Numbered from the stretch's first letter, positions 9,592 through 18,866 are shown. The stretch is 64,000 nt of DNA from JAYZBC01 sp036339375 (GCA_036339375.1 JAYZBC010000066.1:1-64000); one strand, 5' to 3'. Notes: generated by a model not told the origin, from the sequence alone. Numbers and translations: made by a program.

Positions 9592-10587
9592 CTATTCTCT
9601 ACCCCTTGTCTTAAACTTCTTCTTAATTCTGCGCCATTTCAAAACATTTTGATTATGTTTGAATAAGGTAGAGGCAAAATTATGACCGCCCTTCCCATTA
9701 GCAACAAAATATAAAAAATTTGTTTGTTCAGGATGCAGAGCAGCTTCAATTGCCGCACGCCCTGGATTTGTTATAGGTCGAGGCGGAAGCCCTTTGTATA
9801 AATAAGTGTTATAGGGTGAATCAAATTTTAAATCCGAGTAGTTAATTGGACGTTCCAATTTAGCTTTACCCATAGTTAGGGCATAAGCCACTGTGGGGTC
9901 TGACTGCAACCGCATACCAAGGCGCAGACGATTGTGAAATACCCCGGAAATCTTGTACCTTTCAGTTGATTGACCAGTTTCTTTTTCAAGAATTGAAGCC
10001 AAAATCAAGGCCTCCTGAGATGTTTCTATTGATAAATTTGGGCCACGTTTTTTCCATAAAATAAAAAGTGTTTTCTTAAGTTTATTATGCATACGGTTGA
10101 GTAAATTCGATCTTATATCACCGAAAGAATAAAAATAAGTTTCAGGTAAAAATATTCCTTCTCTAATCCCATTTAAATTTAATTTACCAAAAAGACCGGG
10201 AGCAACGGCTACTTGAGCAAAGATATGGTGGGACGACGTTCCTTCGGTGATAGTAATTCGTCTTTGAACTGTTTTTCCAGAAGCTAAAATCTCTGCTGCC
10301 TTTTCGTAACTAATTCCCGCGGGAAAAAGATATTCTCCTGCTTTAAATTTTTTTCCAAAACTTTGTAATCTAGCACCCATTGTGAAAATTAAATTATTTT
10401 GGATAACACCAGAATTTTTCATTTGTTTTGCGACTTGGGAGACGCTTGAACCTCGTTTGATAATTAGTACGGTTGGTTTAGAAGACGTTGCAGAATTGAA
10501 ATATTCATTAAAAGCAAAAACAACCATCCCAAAAACCACGCATAGTACGATCAAAACCCAAACTGATAACCTTGTTTTATTAGTCAA
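9592..10587 (-). CDS. mltG: Endolytic peptidoglycan transglycosylase MltG (YceG-like)
   Basis: Membrane-anchored lytic transglycosylase that cleaves nascent glycan strands and so sets their length. The 331-residue protein has one N-terminal membrane segment (about 8-27), a LysM-like region (about 35-110), and the YceG catalytic domain with ILASILEKETG (catalytic Glu, about 190-200) plus LPPRPITNPGRAAIEAALHP and a YFVANGKGGHNFA motif near the end. The TTG start overlaps the fabF stop by four bases, so the two are translationally coupled. The fab-mltG-yicC-gmk order is typical of alphaproteobacteria. Confidence 0.9.
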   Translation of the reverse strand: MTNKTRLSVWVLIVLCVVFGMVVFAFNEYFNSATSSKPTVLIIKRGSSVSQVAKQMKNSGVIQNNLIFTMGARLQSFGKKFKAGEYLFPAGISYEKAAEILASGKTVQRRITITEGTSSHHIFAQVAVAPGLFGKLNLNGIREGIFLPETYFYSFGDIRSNLLNRMHNKLKKTLFILWKKRGPNLSIETSQEALILASILEKETGQSTERYKISGVFHNRLRLGMRLQSDPTVAYALTMGKAKLERPINYSDLKFDSPYNTYLYKGLPPRPITNPGRAAIEAALHPEQTNFLYFVANGKGGHNFASTLFKHNQNVLKWRRIKKKFKTRGRE

Positions 10588-11846
10588 ATTGCAGAAATAA
10601 AAATAAGAGTGGCATTGGTTCCGCCAAAACCAAAGGAATTCGACATTACAGCATTTACCCTTCGTTCTTTTGCCTTATGAGGAACTAAATCAATGTCACA
10701 TCCTTCGGAGGGATTATTAAGATTCAAGGTTGGGGGCACGATATTATTATTAATGGATAAAATCGAGAATATTGCTTCAACTGCCCCTGCAGCCCCTAAT
10801 AAATGTCCAATAGCCGACTTGGTCGAAGACATTGATAGAGAGTACGCTGAACCCCCAAAGATCTTTTTTACTGCATTAATTTCCACTACATCGCCAAGTG
10901 GCGTAGAGGTACCATGCGCATTAATATAATCAATCTCTTCAATATTCATTGAAGCGTTTCTCAAAGCTGAGGACATGGATAGAGCAGCACCGGCACCATC
11001 TTCTGCCGGTGCTGTTACATGATAGGCGTCACCGGAAAGACCATAGCCTTTAAATTCAGCATAAATTTTAGCATTCCGTTTTTTTGCGTGTTGTAACTCT
11101 TCAAGGACAACTACAGCAGCACCTTCTCCCATAACGAAACCGTCCCGGTCCCGATCCCAGGGTCGAGAAGCCTGTTCTGGTTTATCATTAAATTTGCTTG
11201 CGAGGGCACGTGCTGAAGCAAACCCTGCAATCCCAATGCGGCAAATAGCGGCTTCAGACCCCCCTGCAATCATCACATCTGCATGATCTAATTGAATTAA
11301 ACGGGCGGCATCTCCTATCGCATGTGAACCGCTGGAACAAGCTGTTGCAACTGCGTGATTTGGGCCTTTATATCCAAAACGTATGGAAACTTGCCCGGAA
11401 ACGAGGTTAATTAATGTTGAGGGAATGAAAAAAGGAGTTACGCGCCGAGGACCATTTACGTAAAGTGCGACGGACGCATCATAAATTCCTTCTAACCCCC
11501 CAATTCCGGATCCAATTACTACACCTGTTCGTGTCCGTTCTTTATCATTATTTGGTTCCCACCCTGAATCAAAAATCGCCTGTGAAGCGGCAGCAATGCC
11601 AAAAACTATAAAATTTTCATTCTTTTTGCGGTCTTTTACATTTACCCAACGGCTAAAGTCAAAAAACCCCTCTGATTGATCGCCTAGAGGAACCTGTGCC
11701 CCAATTTTTACAGGAAGGTCTGAAACATCAAAGGAATCAATTTGTCTTACACCGCTTTGGCCGCTTATAAGATTTTCCCAGGTAGATGATACACTTGCAC
11801 CTAAAGGGCTCACCATACCAATCCCGGTAACTACAACACGTCTCAT
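10584..11846 (-). CDS. fabF: 3-oxoacyl-ACP synthase II (FabF)
   Basis: Elongating condensing enzyme of type II fatty-acid synthesis, joining malonyl-ACP to acyl-ACP. The 420-residue protein has the complete KAS II active site: the nucleophile in TACSSGSHAIGDA (about 165-177), the first His in NAHGTSTPLGD (about 310), and the second in TKSAIGHLLGAAGAVEA (about 345). The C terminus contains NSFGFGGTNATLIF. It follows acpP after 69 bases and overlaps mltG by four bases. Confidence 0.95.
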   Translation of the reverse strand: MRRVVVTGIGMVSPLGASVSSTWENLISGQSGVRQIDSFDVSDLPVKIGAQVPLGDQSEGFFDFSRWVNVKDRKKNENFIVFGIAAASQAIFDSGWEPNNDKERTRTGVVIGSGIGGLEGIYDASVALYVNGPRRVTPFFIPSTLINLVSGQVSIRFGYKGPNHAVATACSSGSHAIGDAARLIQLDHADVMIAGGSEAAICRIGIAGFASARALASKFNDKPEQASRPWDRDRDGFVMGEGAAVVVLEELQHAKKRNAKIYAEFKGYGLSGDAYHVTAPAEDGAGAALSMSSALRNASMNIEEIDYINAHGTSTPLGDVVEINAVKKIFGGSAYSLSMSSTKSAIGHLLGAAGAVEAIFSILSINNNIVPPTLNLNNPSEGCDIDLVPHKAKERRVNAVMSNSFGFGGTNATLIFISAI

Positions 11847-11915
11847 ACGCTCGATAGCTTATTTAATAGCCAAAAAACAAAAAGAGAATTTTGTATAGTT
11901 TTTCCACTCGTTGAT

Positions 11916-12155
11916 TTAATTTTTTGTTTGCTCGCTGATAAAGGAAATGACATCTTTGACTGTTAAAATCTTTTCTGCCGCATCATCGGGTATTTCACAT
12001 CCAAATTCCTCCTCAAAAGCCATAACGAGCTCAACTGTATCTAAGCTGTCTGCACCAAGATCTTCAATAAAGTTTGCGTTTTCTGTTACTTTTTCTTCTT
12101 CAGCACCCAGATGTTCAACAACTATTTTTTTTACTCGTTCTGAAATATCACTCAT
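11916..12155 (-). CDS. acpP: Acyl carrier protein
   Basis: Small acidic carrier that holds growing acyl chains on a 4'-phosphopantetheine arm. The 79 residues contain the attachment motif DLGADSLDTVEL with Ser37, then the conserved FGCEIPDDAAEKI. GAGGA lies upstream of the ATG at a slightly long spacing. The gene sits between fabG and fabF, the standard place. Confidence 0.96.
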   Translation of the reverse strand: MSDISERVKKIVVEHLGAEEEKVTENANFIEDLGADSLDTVELVMAFEEEFGCEIPDDAAEKILTVKDVISFISEQTKN

Positions 12156-12245
12156 TCACGCTATTCCTCAGTCTATAATTTGGATGTTATTTTTAAACTC
12201 TATGTCGAATCGGGCCTCTTCGGACACCCGAAATTTTTGTGGGGA

Positions 12246-12983
12246 CTATACCATCACCATACCCCCATTTACATGTAAGGTTTGTCCTGTCAAGTAACTA
12301 GCTTCATCGCTTGCTAAAAAAAGGACGCAGTTAGCCACGTCCTTTGTCACCCCAAACCGCGCCATAGGTATTTTTTTTAATAAATTTTCTTGTTGAACTT
12401 CCGTCAAGGTTTCCGTCATTTTCGTCGATACAAAACCAGGAGCAACGCAATTTATTGTAATCCCTCTTGAAGCTACTTCTGCTGCCATGGATTTTGTCAA
12501 CCCTACTAAACCGGCCTTGGATGCGACGTAATTCGTTTGTCCCGGATTTCCGGTCTGAGCGACTACAGAGGTTATATTGATTATGCGTCCAAATTTAGCC
12601 CTAATCATACCTCGCAAAGCCGCCCTAGAAAGTTTAAAAGCGGCTGTTAAATTGATATTAATTACGTCCCACCAATCTTCATCACTCATTCTCATCATAA
12701 GGGCATCTCGAGTGCTTCCAGCGTTATTCACCAAAATATCGAGGCCTCCTATTGTTTCATTTACTTCTTCAAAAAGGGACTTTGAGATGTCGGGATCTTC
12801 TAGGTCGGCAATAAAAACATGGGCTCGTTCTCCTAATTCTTTTGCCAATAAATGTAAGTTTTCTTCATTTCGACCTGTAATGGCAATTGTGGCTCCTTGA
12901 TTATGTAAAACACGTGCAATGGCACTTCCAATTCCACCACTCGCTCCAGTCACTAGGGCGGTTCGTTTGGACATTTGGAACAT
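12246..12983 (-). CDS. fabG: 3-oxoacyl-ACP reductase FabG
   Basis: NADPH-dependent reduction of 3-oxoacyl-ACP in fatty-acid synthesis; a classical short-chain dehydrogenase. Motifs seen: the nucleotide-binding TGASGGIG (about 10-17), NNAGSTRDALMMRM (about 85), Ser of the triad in NITSVVAQTG (about 137), and YVASKAG (Tyr and Lys, about 150-156). The open frame extends to 13004, but the ATG at 12983 is preferred because AGGGAG lies seven to eight bases upstream and it avoids seven extra residues overlapping fabD; product 245 residues. An inverted repeat (TCGGG/CCCGA at 12210-12231) lies between it and acpP. Confidence 0.93.
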   Translation of the reverse strand: MFQMSKRTALVTGASGGIGSAIARVLHNQGATIAITGRNEENLHLLAKELGERAHVFIADLEDPDISKSLFEEVNETIGGLDILVNNAGSTRDALMMRMSDEDWWDVININLTAAFKLSRAALRGMIRAKFGRIINITSVVAQTGNPGQTNYVASKAGLVGLTKSMAAEVASRGITINCVAPGFVSTKMTETLTEVQQENLLKKIPMARFGVTKDVANCVLFLASDEASYLTGQTLHVNGGMVMV

Positions 12984-13000
12984 CAGACAACTCCCTAAAA

Positions 13001-13942
13001 TCACATAGAATTCAATAACGTATCTACACCCGTTGGATCCGAAACTGAAATCGCTGATATTTCCGGGGCAATCCTGCGTGTTAGACCGGAAAGAACCTTT
13101 CCAGCTCCAATTTCTACTATGGTATCAATTCCTTTTGACTTCATTTTTAAGACAGTCTCCCGCCAACGAACCAAGCCGGTTGTTTGTTCTACAAGCAATT
13201 TGCATATTTTGCTTGGCTCTTGCACTGGTTCCGCCGTTACATTGGCAATTAATGGGACAGAGGGTTTTGAAACATTCAAACATTTAAGTGTTTCCTTGAT
13301 AGTTTTCGCTGCTGGAGCCATCAAACTACAATGAAATGGTGCACTTACCTGAAGAAACATTGCACGTTTAACACCGAAGTCGGGGGCTAAATCTATGGCG
13401 CGTTTTATAGCTGAAGTGGAACCGGAAATCACGACTTGATCGTTTGAATTGTCATTCGCAGGTGAACACACTTTATCTTCAGCTGCTGCATCAGCAAGTT
13501 TTTGAGCTCCATCCAAATTTACACCCAAAAGAGCCGCCATCGCCCCTTCTCCAACTGGTACCGCGTCCTGCATCGCTTGGCCCCTGATTTTTAGTAATCT
13601 AGCTGTATCACCCAACTTCAAGGACTTGGCCGAAGTAAGTGCAGAGTACTCTCCTAGAGAGTGGCCTGCTACGAAGGATACTTTTTGGCTTAAGTCAATC
13701 TTTCCTTCAACCTCCAAAACTTTAATTATTGCCATACTTACACTCATTAGCGCAGGCTGAGTATTTTCTGTTAAGGTAAGCAAGTCTTCCGGTCCCTCCA
13801 CCATTTGACGAAAAAGGTTCTGTTTAATTGCATCATCGACTTCTTCAAAGGTTTCACGAGCCGATGTAAATGCTTCTGCCAAAGCTTGCCCCATACCGAT
13901 CGATTGCGAACCCTGTCCTGGAAAGACAAAAGCTACTTTCAT
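13001..13942 (-). CDS. fabD: Malonyl-CoA:ACP transacylase FabD
   Basis: Loads malonate from CoA onto acyl carrier protein. The 313-residue protein begins FVFPGQGSQSIGMG, has the catalytic serine in AGHSLGEYSAL (about 90-100) and the catalytic His in VSAPFHCSLM (about 200). It is the first gene of the minus-strand fabD-fabG-acpP-fabF-mltG run. The 245-base divergent region towards rpsF must hold its promoter. Confidence 0.95.
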   Translation of the reverse strand: MKVAFVFPGQGSQSIGMGQALAEAFTSARETFEEVDDAIKQNLFRQMVEGPEDLLTLTENTQPALMSVSMAIIKVLEVEGKIDLSQKVSFVAGHSLGEYSALTSAKSLKLGDTARLLKIRGQAMQDAVPVGEGAMAALLGVNLDGAQKLADAAAEDKVCSPANDNSNDQVVISGSTSAIKRAIDLAPDFGVKRAMFLQVSAPFHCSLMAPAAKTIKETLKCLNVSKPSVPLIANVTAEPVQEPSKICKLLVEQTTGLVRWRETVLKMKSKGIDTIVEIGAGKVLSGLTRRIAPEISAISVSDPTGVDTLLNSM

Positions 13943-14033
13943 AAAAAATCATCTCCGTTTTGAAAAATAAACTTTTCTAATAGTGATAACCGGCTAGGCC
14001 GATGTGTCAAGCAACCACAACTAATTGATTTAC

Positions 14034-14061
14034 TTGCACAAGCGGGCCTTTCGTGTATATA
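14034..14061 (+). promoter_or_regulatory. Candidate sigma-70 type promoter for the rpsF operon
   Basis: A TTGCAC box at 14034-14039 and a TATATA box at 14056-14061 are separated by 16 bases in the fabD/rpsF divergent region. Transcription from here would leave a leader of about 115-120 bases before rpsF. In other bacteria the S6:S18 dimer can bind such leaders for feedback control; I could not confirm that motif here by eye. Confidence 0.35.
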
Positions 14062-14187
14062 TGCGCTTCCTACATAACCTCAAAAATTTAATTCGTAATT
14101 TTAGGCCTGTATTTCAAAAATTGTTATTTGGACCAAAGAAAGGGTTTGGATTTCGGACTAAACTAAATTTAAGAAGGAGTTCGTAGC

Positions 14188-14682
14188 TTGCCTTACTATG
14201 AAAGCGTGTTCATTGCACGGCAGGATATTTCTTCTCTGCAAGTGGAAGAAATTATGGAAAAAATGTCTTCGATTATAACGGAGAGTGGTGGAACGGTTGC
14301 CAAATCAGAATATTGGGGTCTAAAAACTTTGGCATATCGAATAAAAAAAAACCGAAAAGGCCATTACATAATGCTAAATGTTGATGCTTCTGCATCGGCC
14401 GTCAAGGAGTTAGAGCGGAATATGAGTATTAATGACGATATTCTGCGTCTTATGACCATAAAGTTAAGTGAAATTAATGAAACGCCATCAATTATGATGC
14501 AAAGCAAAAGAACTAATGAGGACGGAAGAAACGGCAAAGTAGGGAGCTATCACGAATTCAGACCAAAAGAAGGTGTTTCGGCCTCTGACGAAACCTTAAA
14601 AAATACACCGAATAACTCCGAAACACAAAACCCTGTGCCGGAAACAAGTACAGTCGATGATATTAAGGAAGAAGAAAAATGA
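14188..14682 (+). CDS. rpsF: 30S ribosomal protein S6, with a long acidic tail
   Basis: Small-subunit protein that pairs with S18 on 16S rRNA. The first roughly 95 residues are a standard S6 domain (PYYESVFIARQDIS, EYWGLKTLAYRIKKNRKGHY, MSINDDILRLMTIKL). The remaining 65 or so form a low-complexity polar tail rich in Ser, Glu, Asn and Thr ending in DDIKEEEK, making 164 residues in all, longer than the usual 95-135. The start is TTG, supported by AAGGAG a few bases upstream. rpsR overlaps its stop by four bases. Confidence 0.93.
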   Translation: MPYYESVFIARQDISSLQVEEIMEKMSSIITESGGTVAKSEYWGLKTLAYRIKKNRKGHYIMLNVDASASAVKELERNMSINDDILRLMTIKLSEINETPSIMMQSKRTNEDGRNGKVGSYHEFRPKEGVSASDETLKNTPNNSETQNPVPETSTVDDIKEEEK

Positions 14683-14912
14683 TAAGCGGTCGCAAACCAT
14701 TTTTCCGGCGCCACAAAAGCTGTCCGTTTTCAGGACCAGATGCCCCTAAAATAGATTACAAAGACGTCAAACTCTTGCAACGTTTTATTTCGGAACGCGG
14801 GAAGATTGTTCCAAGGAGGATTACAGCTGTTTCTTCAAAAAAACAGCGAGAACTTTCCCGGGCTATCAAACGTGCACGTAATGTTGCATTATTACCTTTT
14901 GCTGTCGATTAA
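14679..14912 (+). CDS. rpsR: 30S ribosomal protein S18
   Basis: Partner of S6 on the small-subunit platform. The 77-residue product has the S18 core: KIDYKDVKLLQRFISERGKI followed by PRRITAVSSKKQRELSRAIKRARNVALLPF. Its ATG overlaps the rpsF stop (ATGA), so the two are translationally coupled. Confidence 0.97.
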   Translation: MISGRKPFFRRHKSCPFSGPDAPKIDYKDVKLLQRFISERGKIVPRRITAVSSKKQRELSRAIKRARNVALLPFAVD

Positions 14913-14933
14913 CATTTTAGAAAGATTATCAAA

Positions 14934-15866
14934 GTGAAAAGGGGGGTGTTAATAGCCCTCTCTGGAGGGCTTGCTAGCGCAGTATTATATTTAGCGTTTC
15001 GAACCAATGCAGCTGGAGCCCTGATCTTTACCTATTTGACCCCGTTACCAATTCTCCTTATTGGCCTTTCAACAGGAATAAAATTTGGTGTCATTGCCGC
15101 AGTTCTTGCAATCATCACAATATTTTTAATGACAGGGCCCATAGCAACGAGTTTGTATTGTATATTGGTTGCTGTGCCCGTGGTAATAATTATTCGACAA
15201 TCTCTAATCAACCGACCAGCCGCAGTGTTAGGTCAATATGAATGGTATCCCCCGGGTTTGATTCTTAGTTGGTTAACTGCCTACGGCGTATTATTGATTA
15301 CTGCTGTCACAATTTATTTTTCAGGTAATGAAGGCGGAATCTCTGGCTTTTCCAAGCGTTTACTTATCGAATCATTTTCAATGGTAATGAGTGTTAATCC
15401 TTCCGTAACCACTCCATTTGACAGAATTGCAGCTTTTCTTCCAGGAATGCTAATTTCTGTTTGGTTACTAATACTAATTCTAAATGCAACTCTTGCACAA
15501 AATTTGGTTGTAAAGATTGGATTTTCTAGGAGGCCGTCACCCCTTTATCGGGAAATCGAACTGCCTCAGTGGTTAACCATTGGACTTGCATTAAGTATTT
15601 TATTGTCCTTTGCATCGGGGATTTTTTCTGACTTTGGTAGAAATACGGCCCCTTTGTTATCATTACCCTTTTTTCTTTTGGGTCTAACAGTTATACACAC
15701 GCTTTCCCGACGTGTTTCAGCTCGTGGTCTGGTACTCGTAGGCGCGTATTTTTTGTTGGTTGTAGTAGGTTGGATTTCGGCAATTATTGTATTGCTGGGT
15801 GTTTTAGAACAATGGGTATCCCTCAGAAGCAAATTCGCCCAGCCTAAACAAAACTCAGGAGAGTGA
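14934..15866 (+). CDS. DUF2232 family membrane protein
   Basis: A 310-residue integral membrane protein of unknown function with about eight hydrophobic segments (roughly 5-20, 28-45, 50-90, 115-140, 170-190, 215-235, 240-260 and 270-295). Its place between rpsR and rplI is where alphaproteobacteria commonly carry a DUF2232 (YybS-like) gene, and the many small and hydrophobic residues fit that family. The start is GTG, 21 bases after rpsR; rplI follows after three bases, so it is part of the ribosomal operon. No catalytic motif is visible. Confidence 0.75.
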   Translation: MKRGVLIALSGGLASAVLYLAFRTNAAGALIFTYLTPLPILLIGLSTGIKFGVIAAVLAIITIFLMTGPIATSLYCILVAVPVVIIIRQSLINRPAAVLGQYEWYPPGLILSWLTAYGVLLITAVTIYFSGNEGGISGFSKRLLIESFSMVMSVNPSVTTPFDRIAAFLPGMLISVWLLILILNATLAQNLVVKIGFSRRPSPLYREIELPQWLTIGLALSILLSFASGIFSDFGRNTAPLLSLPFFLLGLTVIHTLSRRVSARGLVLVGAYFLLVVVGWISAIIVLLGVLEQWVSLRSKFAQPKQNSGE

Positions 15867-15869
15867 GCT

Positions 15870-16472
15870 ATGGATGTAATTCTTCTCGAAAGAATAGAAA
15901 AACTTGGCCAAATGGGTGACGTAGTGTCGGTACGTCCCGGTTATGCGCGTAACTACTTACTCCCGGAGAAAAAAGCATTAAGAGCCACGGAAAAAAATAA
16001 AAATTACTTTGAGACCCAGAGGACGCAGTTAGAAACCGTTAATTTAGAACACAAGACAGAAGCGCTTTCGGTGGCAAAAAAATTAGAAGGCCATACAGTA
16101 ACTATTGTCCGTCAAGCAAGTGATAATGATCAACTTTATGGGTCGGTGACAGTAAAAAACATAGCTCAGGAAATTACTAGTGATGGTTTTACGGTTGAGA
16201 GTAAACAGGTTCAGTTGGCAAGGCCTATTAAATTAATTGGAAAACATTACGTAAATTTAAGGCTCCATCCTGAAGTGAATGTCGCCATAAATGTTAATGT
16301 CGCAAGATCAGAAGAAGAGGCTTTAACCCAAACAGACAATCCAAATCTTATAAATGATACTGAAAGTAAAGAAGATTCGCTTGTTGAAGAAAATCCAATC
16401 CCTACACAAGAGGATGCAGCTAGTACTAAAGATACTTCTATTGACATAAATGAAGGTCCAACGGACCCATAG
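15870..16472 (+). CDS. rplI: 50S ribosomal protein L9, with an acidic C-terminal extension
   Basis: Large-subunit protein that binds 23S rRNA. The N-terminal L9 domain is clear (MDVILLERIEKLGQMGDVV, then VRPGYARNYLLP with the ribosome-binding GYARNYL signature), followed by the connecting helix and the C-terminal domain ending at about residue 148 (VNVAINVNVARSEEEA). A further 50 residues form an acidic tail rich in Glu, Asp, Thr and Asn. Extended L9 tails are common in alphaproteobacteria. It is the last gene of the operon, followed by a candidate terminator. Confidence 0.94.
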   Translation: MDVILLERIEKLGQMGDVVSVRPGYARNYLLPEKKALRATEKNKNYFETQRTQLETVNLEHKTEALSVAKKLEGHTVTIVRQASDNDQLYGSVTVKNIAQEITSDGFTVESKQVQLARPIKLIGKHYVNLRLHPEVNVAINVNVARSEEEALTQTDNPNLINDTESKEDSLVEENPIPTQEDAASTKDTSIDINEGPTDP

Positions 16473-16497
16473 AATTTATAAAGCGTCTAAAAAGTGT

Positions 16498-16520
16498 TAA
16501 TGCTTTTGGATGAAGCATTA
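16498..16520 (+). terminator. Candidate terminator after rplI
   Basis: A perfect 8-base stem (TAATGCTT, loop TTGGATG, AAGCATTA) sits 26 bases after the rplI stop. It is followed by an A/T-rich stretch rather than a pure T run, so termination strength is uncertain. It fits the end of the rpsF-rpsR-DUF2232-rplI operon. Confidence 0.45.
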
Positions 16521-16652
16521 ATTTATATAAATAAAAATTTAATTTAGCCGAGGAGCGTAAAATAATTGATGGAAAGGAAATATAGTTAGTAATCCTCTGG
16601 TTGAGTACCTTAAACTTTTTAAATTGCAAATTTTATAATTTAAGAAAAAATA

Positions 16653-17420
16653 ATGAAATACGACAAAATTGCTTTTATTGGCTCTAGTTCAGAAACCGCT
16701 CGTGACGCATGTCGGCAATTACGAAAACAATATGGGCGAATTCCTCTCAAGCAAGCTGATGTTATTGTTGTTCTTGGGGGAGATGGGACAATGTTGCAAA
16801 CCCTTCATCAGTGTTTTGATCTCAATGTGCCTATTTATGGGATGAACAGGGGAACAGTAGGGTTTTTGATGAACGAATTCCACAAAAATGGGCTCAAAAC
16901 CAGATTGCAACAAGCCATACCAATAAAGTTGCATCCGTTATTAATGAGAGTGCAAACCGTGTTTGGATTGGAAAAACAAGCGTATTGTATTAATGAAGTG
17001 GCCTTACTCCGTCAAACTCGGCAAGCTGCAAAACTTAAAGTAAAAATAGATGCAAAAATTCGCATGAAGGAACTTATTTGTGATGGCGCTGTTGTCGCGA
17101 CACCAGCCGGAAGTACAGCGTATAATCTTTCAGCACATGGGCCAATAATTCCGATTGGGGCGGAATTGTTAGCTTTAACACCCATAAGCGCTTTCCGACC
17201 GCGCAGATGGAGGGGTGCGCTTCTGCCGGCAAGTGCTCACATCTCCCTTGAAATTCAGGAACCCAAGAAACGACCTGTAAGCGCAGTTGCAGACTATACA
17301 GAAATACGTGATGTAAAGAGAGTGACCGTCAGTCAGAGCAAAAAAATTTCTCTAACCCTTTTATTTGATGAAGAACACAACCTGGAAGAACGAATTCTAA
17401 ACGAGCAATTTATACCTTAG
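16653..17420 (+). CDS. nadK: NAD kinase
   Basis: Makes NADP from NAD and ATP. The 255-residue protein contains the diagnostic GGDGTML motif (about 42-48), GMNRGTVGFL (about 65-74), the NE motif in CINEVALLRQ (about 113), and the ATP-binding TPAGSTAYNLSAHGPI region (about 150-165). It is at the short end for the family. It stands alone on the plus strand, 180 bases after rplI, and converges on thiE. Confidence 0.92.
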   Translation: MKYDKIAFIGSSSETARDACRQLRKQYGRIPLKQADVIVVLGGDGTMLQTLHQCFDLNVPIYGMNRGTVGFLMNEFHKNGLKTRLQQAIPIKLHPLLMRVQTVFGLEKQAYCINEVALLRQTRQAAKLKVKIDAKIRMKELICDGAVVATPAGSTAYNLSAHGPIIPIGAELLALTPISAFRPRRWRGALLPASAHISLEIQEPKKRPVSAVADYTEIRDVKRVTVSQSKKISLTLLFDEEHNLEERILNEQFIP

Positions 17421-17456
17421 CGCAAACATTTAGATACAAACATCAACCTTATTTTT

Positions 17457-18083
17457 CTATTTTTTAATTGAATTCAGCAGTTCTGAAACATATTTTCTTG
17501 GGTTTTCAGAACCCATAACACCACTCATTAAAGCCACACCAGAAGCTCCATACGTAAAGCATTTCTTTGCATTTTCAAGATTTACACCTGCTAGTGCAAT
17601 AATAGGCAAATCGAGAACACTACAAGCTTCCTTGAGACCGGAAATTCCTAAAGTGGGTCCATAAAGGGGTTTGGAGGTGGTAGGAAAAATGGGGCTCAAA
17701 GTCACGTAATCCGCACCTTGTTGGGAGGCCATTTTTGCTTCTCTAATCGAATGACATGAAACCCCAATCAAACATTTTTCACCAAGTTTTTTTCTTATTT
17801 TTACCAATGAAGTTTTTGGTTGCAAATGCACCCCTTCAGGCCGCATTTTTCGACTCAGGGTTAAATCACTATTGAGCGTCAAAAAAGCATTTTGTAAAAT
17901 GCAGAGATTTTTAAAAAAAGAATAATTTCCAATAATATCTTGCAAAGGAGCATCCTTGTCCCGATACATTACCCATCGGCATCCTCCAGCAAGTGATTTT
18001 TCGACTACATCCTTTATATCTCCCTTTGCTGTAGCCCGATCAGTGATAACCAAAAGGGGTGGAATGGGGAGTTTATTTTTCAC
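17457..18083 (-). CDS. thiE: Thiamine phosphate synthase-type protein (ThiE/TenI)
   Basis: ThiE joins the thiazole and pyrimidine phosphates to form thiamine phosphate; TenI relatives aromatise the thiazole. The 208-residue TIM-barrel has PLLVITDR (about 9), an MYRDKDAPL segment matching the QLRxK region, GVSCHSIREA (about 105-114), DYVTLSPIFPTTSK (phosphate loop) and LPIIALAGVNLENA near the end. Position directly downstream of thiG suits either role; the divergent MYRDKD in place of QLR/YRxKD leaves some doubt between ThiE and TenI. It overlaps thiG by four bases. Confidence 0.75.
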   Translation of the reverse strand: MKNKLPIPPLLVITDRATAKGDIKDVVEKSLAGGCRWVMYRDKDAPLQDIIGNYSFFKNLCILQNAFLTLNSDLTLSRKMRPEGVHLQPKTSLVKIRKKLGEKCLIGVSCHSIREAKMASQQGADYVTLSPIFPTTSKPLYGPTLGISGLKEACSVLDLPIIALAGVNLENAKKCFTYGASGVALMSGVMGSENPRKYVSELLNSIKK

Positions 18084-18865
18084 AACTCTATAGCGCCTTC
18101 AGCTGGTGTAGATGCTTTAGCATATAACCTACGGGGAATACGACCAGCTTCAAAAGCCAAACGACCCGCTTCGATCCCTGAACGCATTGCATTCGCCATT
18201 TTTACTGGATCTCGTGCACCAGCAATAGCTGTATTCATTAAAATTCCATCACACCCCAGTTCCATTGCCAAAGCAGCATCAGATGCAGTACCTACGCCCG
18301 CATCAACAATGACAGGTAAAGAACATTGATCCCGTATAATTTTAAGGTTGTACGGATTACGTATTCCCATACCAGATCCTATTGGAGCACCCAACGGCAT
18401 AATTGCAGCGCAACCAATCTGTTCAAGTTTTTTACATGTAATTGGGTCATCATTAGTGTAGGGCAAAACCACAAAACCTTTAGTCACAAGTTCTTCTGCT
18501 GCCAAAAGTAGCTGTTCAACATCAGGAAACAAAGTGTTATCATCTCCGATTACTTCCAGCTTCACCCAGTCGGTGTGCAATGCTTCACGTGCGAGCTCAG
18601 CGGTCAAAACAGCATCTCTTGCAGTAAAACAACCTGCCGTATTTGGCAATATATGAAAACGTTCGCCGAGAACATCAAAAAGGCTTTCTCCACCCCCGTC
18701 GAGGCTGACCCGCCGAACTGCAACAGTTACAATTTCTGCGCCGCTGGCCTCAATTGCCTCTGACATAATTTCTTGATTAGGATAGTGTGAGGTGCCAACC
18801 ATTAGTCTTGATGAAAAAACTTTCCCCGCAATCGTAAGTTTTTTCGCCGTTACCGTATTAACCAT
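18080..18865 (-). CDS. thiG: Thiazole synthase ThiG
   Basis: Builds the thiazole phosphate of thiamine from deoxyxylulose phosphate, dehydroglycine and ThiS thiocarboxylate. Motifs: SRLMVGTSHYPN (about 15-26), TVAVRRVSLDG, LPNTAGCFTARDAV (about 75), and VIVDAGVGTASDAALAMELGCDG with NTAIAGARDP near the C terminus. The open frame reaches a TTG at 18883 inside thiS, but ATG at 18865, just behind a GGGGG stretch, gives the normal length (261 residues). It lies between thiS and thiE in one operon. Confidence 0.93.
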   Translation of the reverse strand: MVNTVTAKKLTIAGKVFSSRLMVGTSHYPNQEIMSEAIEASGAEIVTVAVRRVSLDGGGESLFDVLGERFHILPNTAGCFTARDAVLTAELAREALHTDWVKLEVIGDDNTLFPDVEQLLLAAEELVTKGFVVLPYTNDDPITCKKLEQIGCAAIMPLGAPIGSGMGIRNPYNLKIIRDQCSLPVIVDAGVGTASDAALAMELGCDGILMNTAIAGARDPVKMANAMRSGIEAGRLAFEAGRIPRRLYAKASTPAEGAIEL

Positions 18866-18866
18866 T

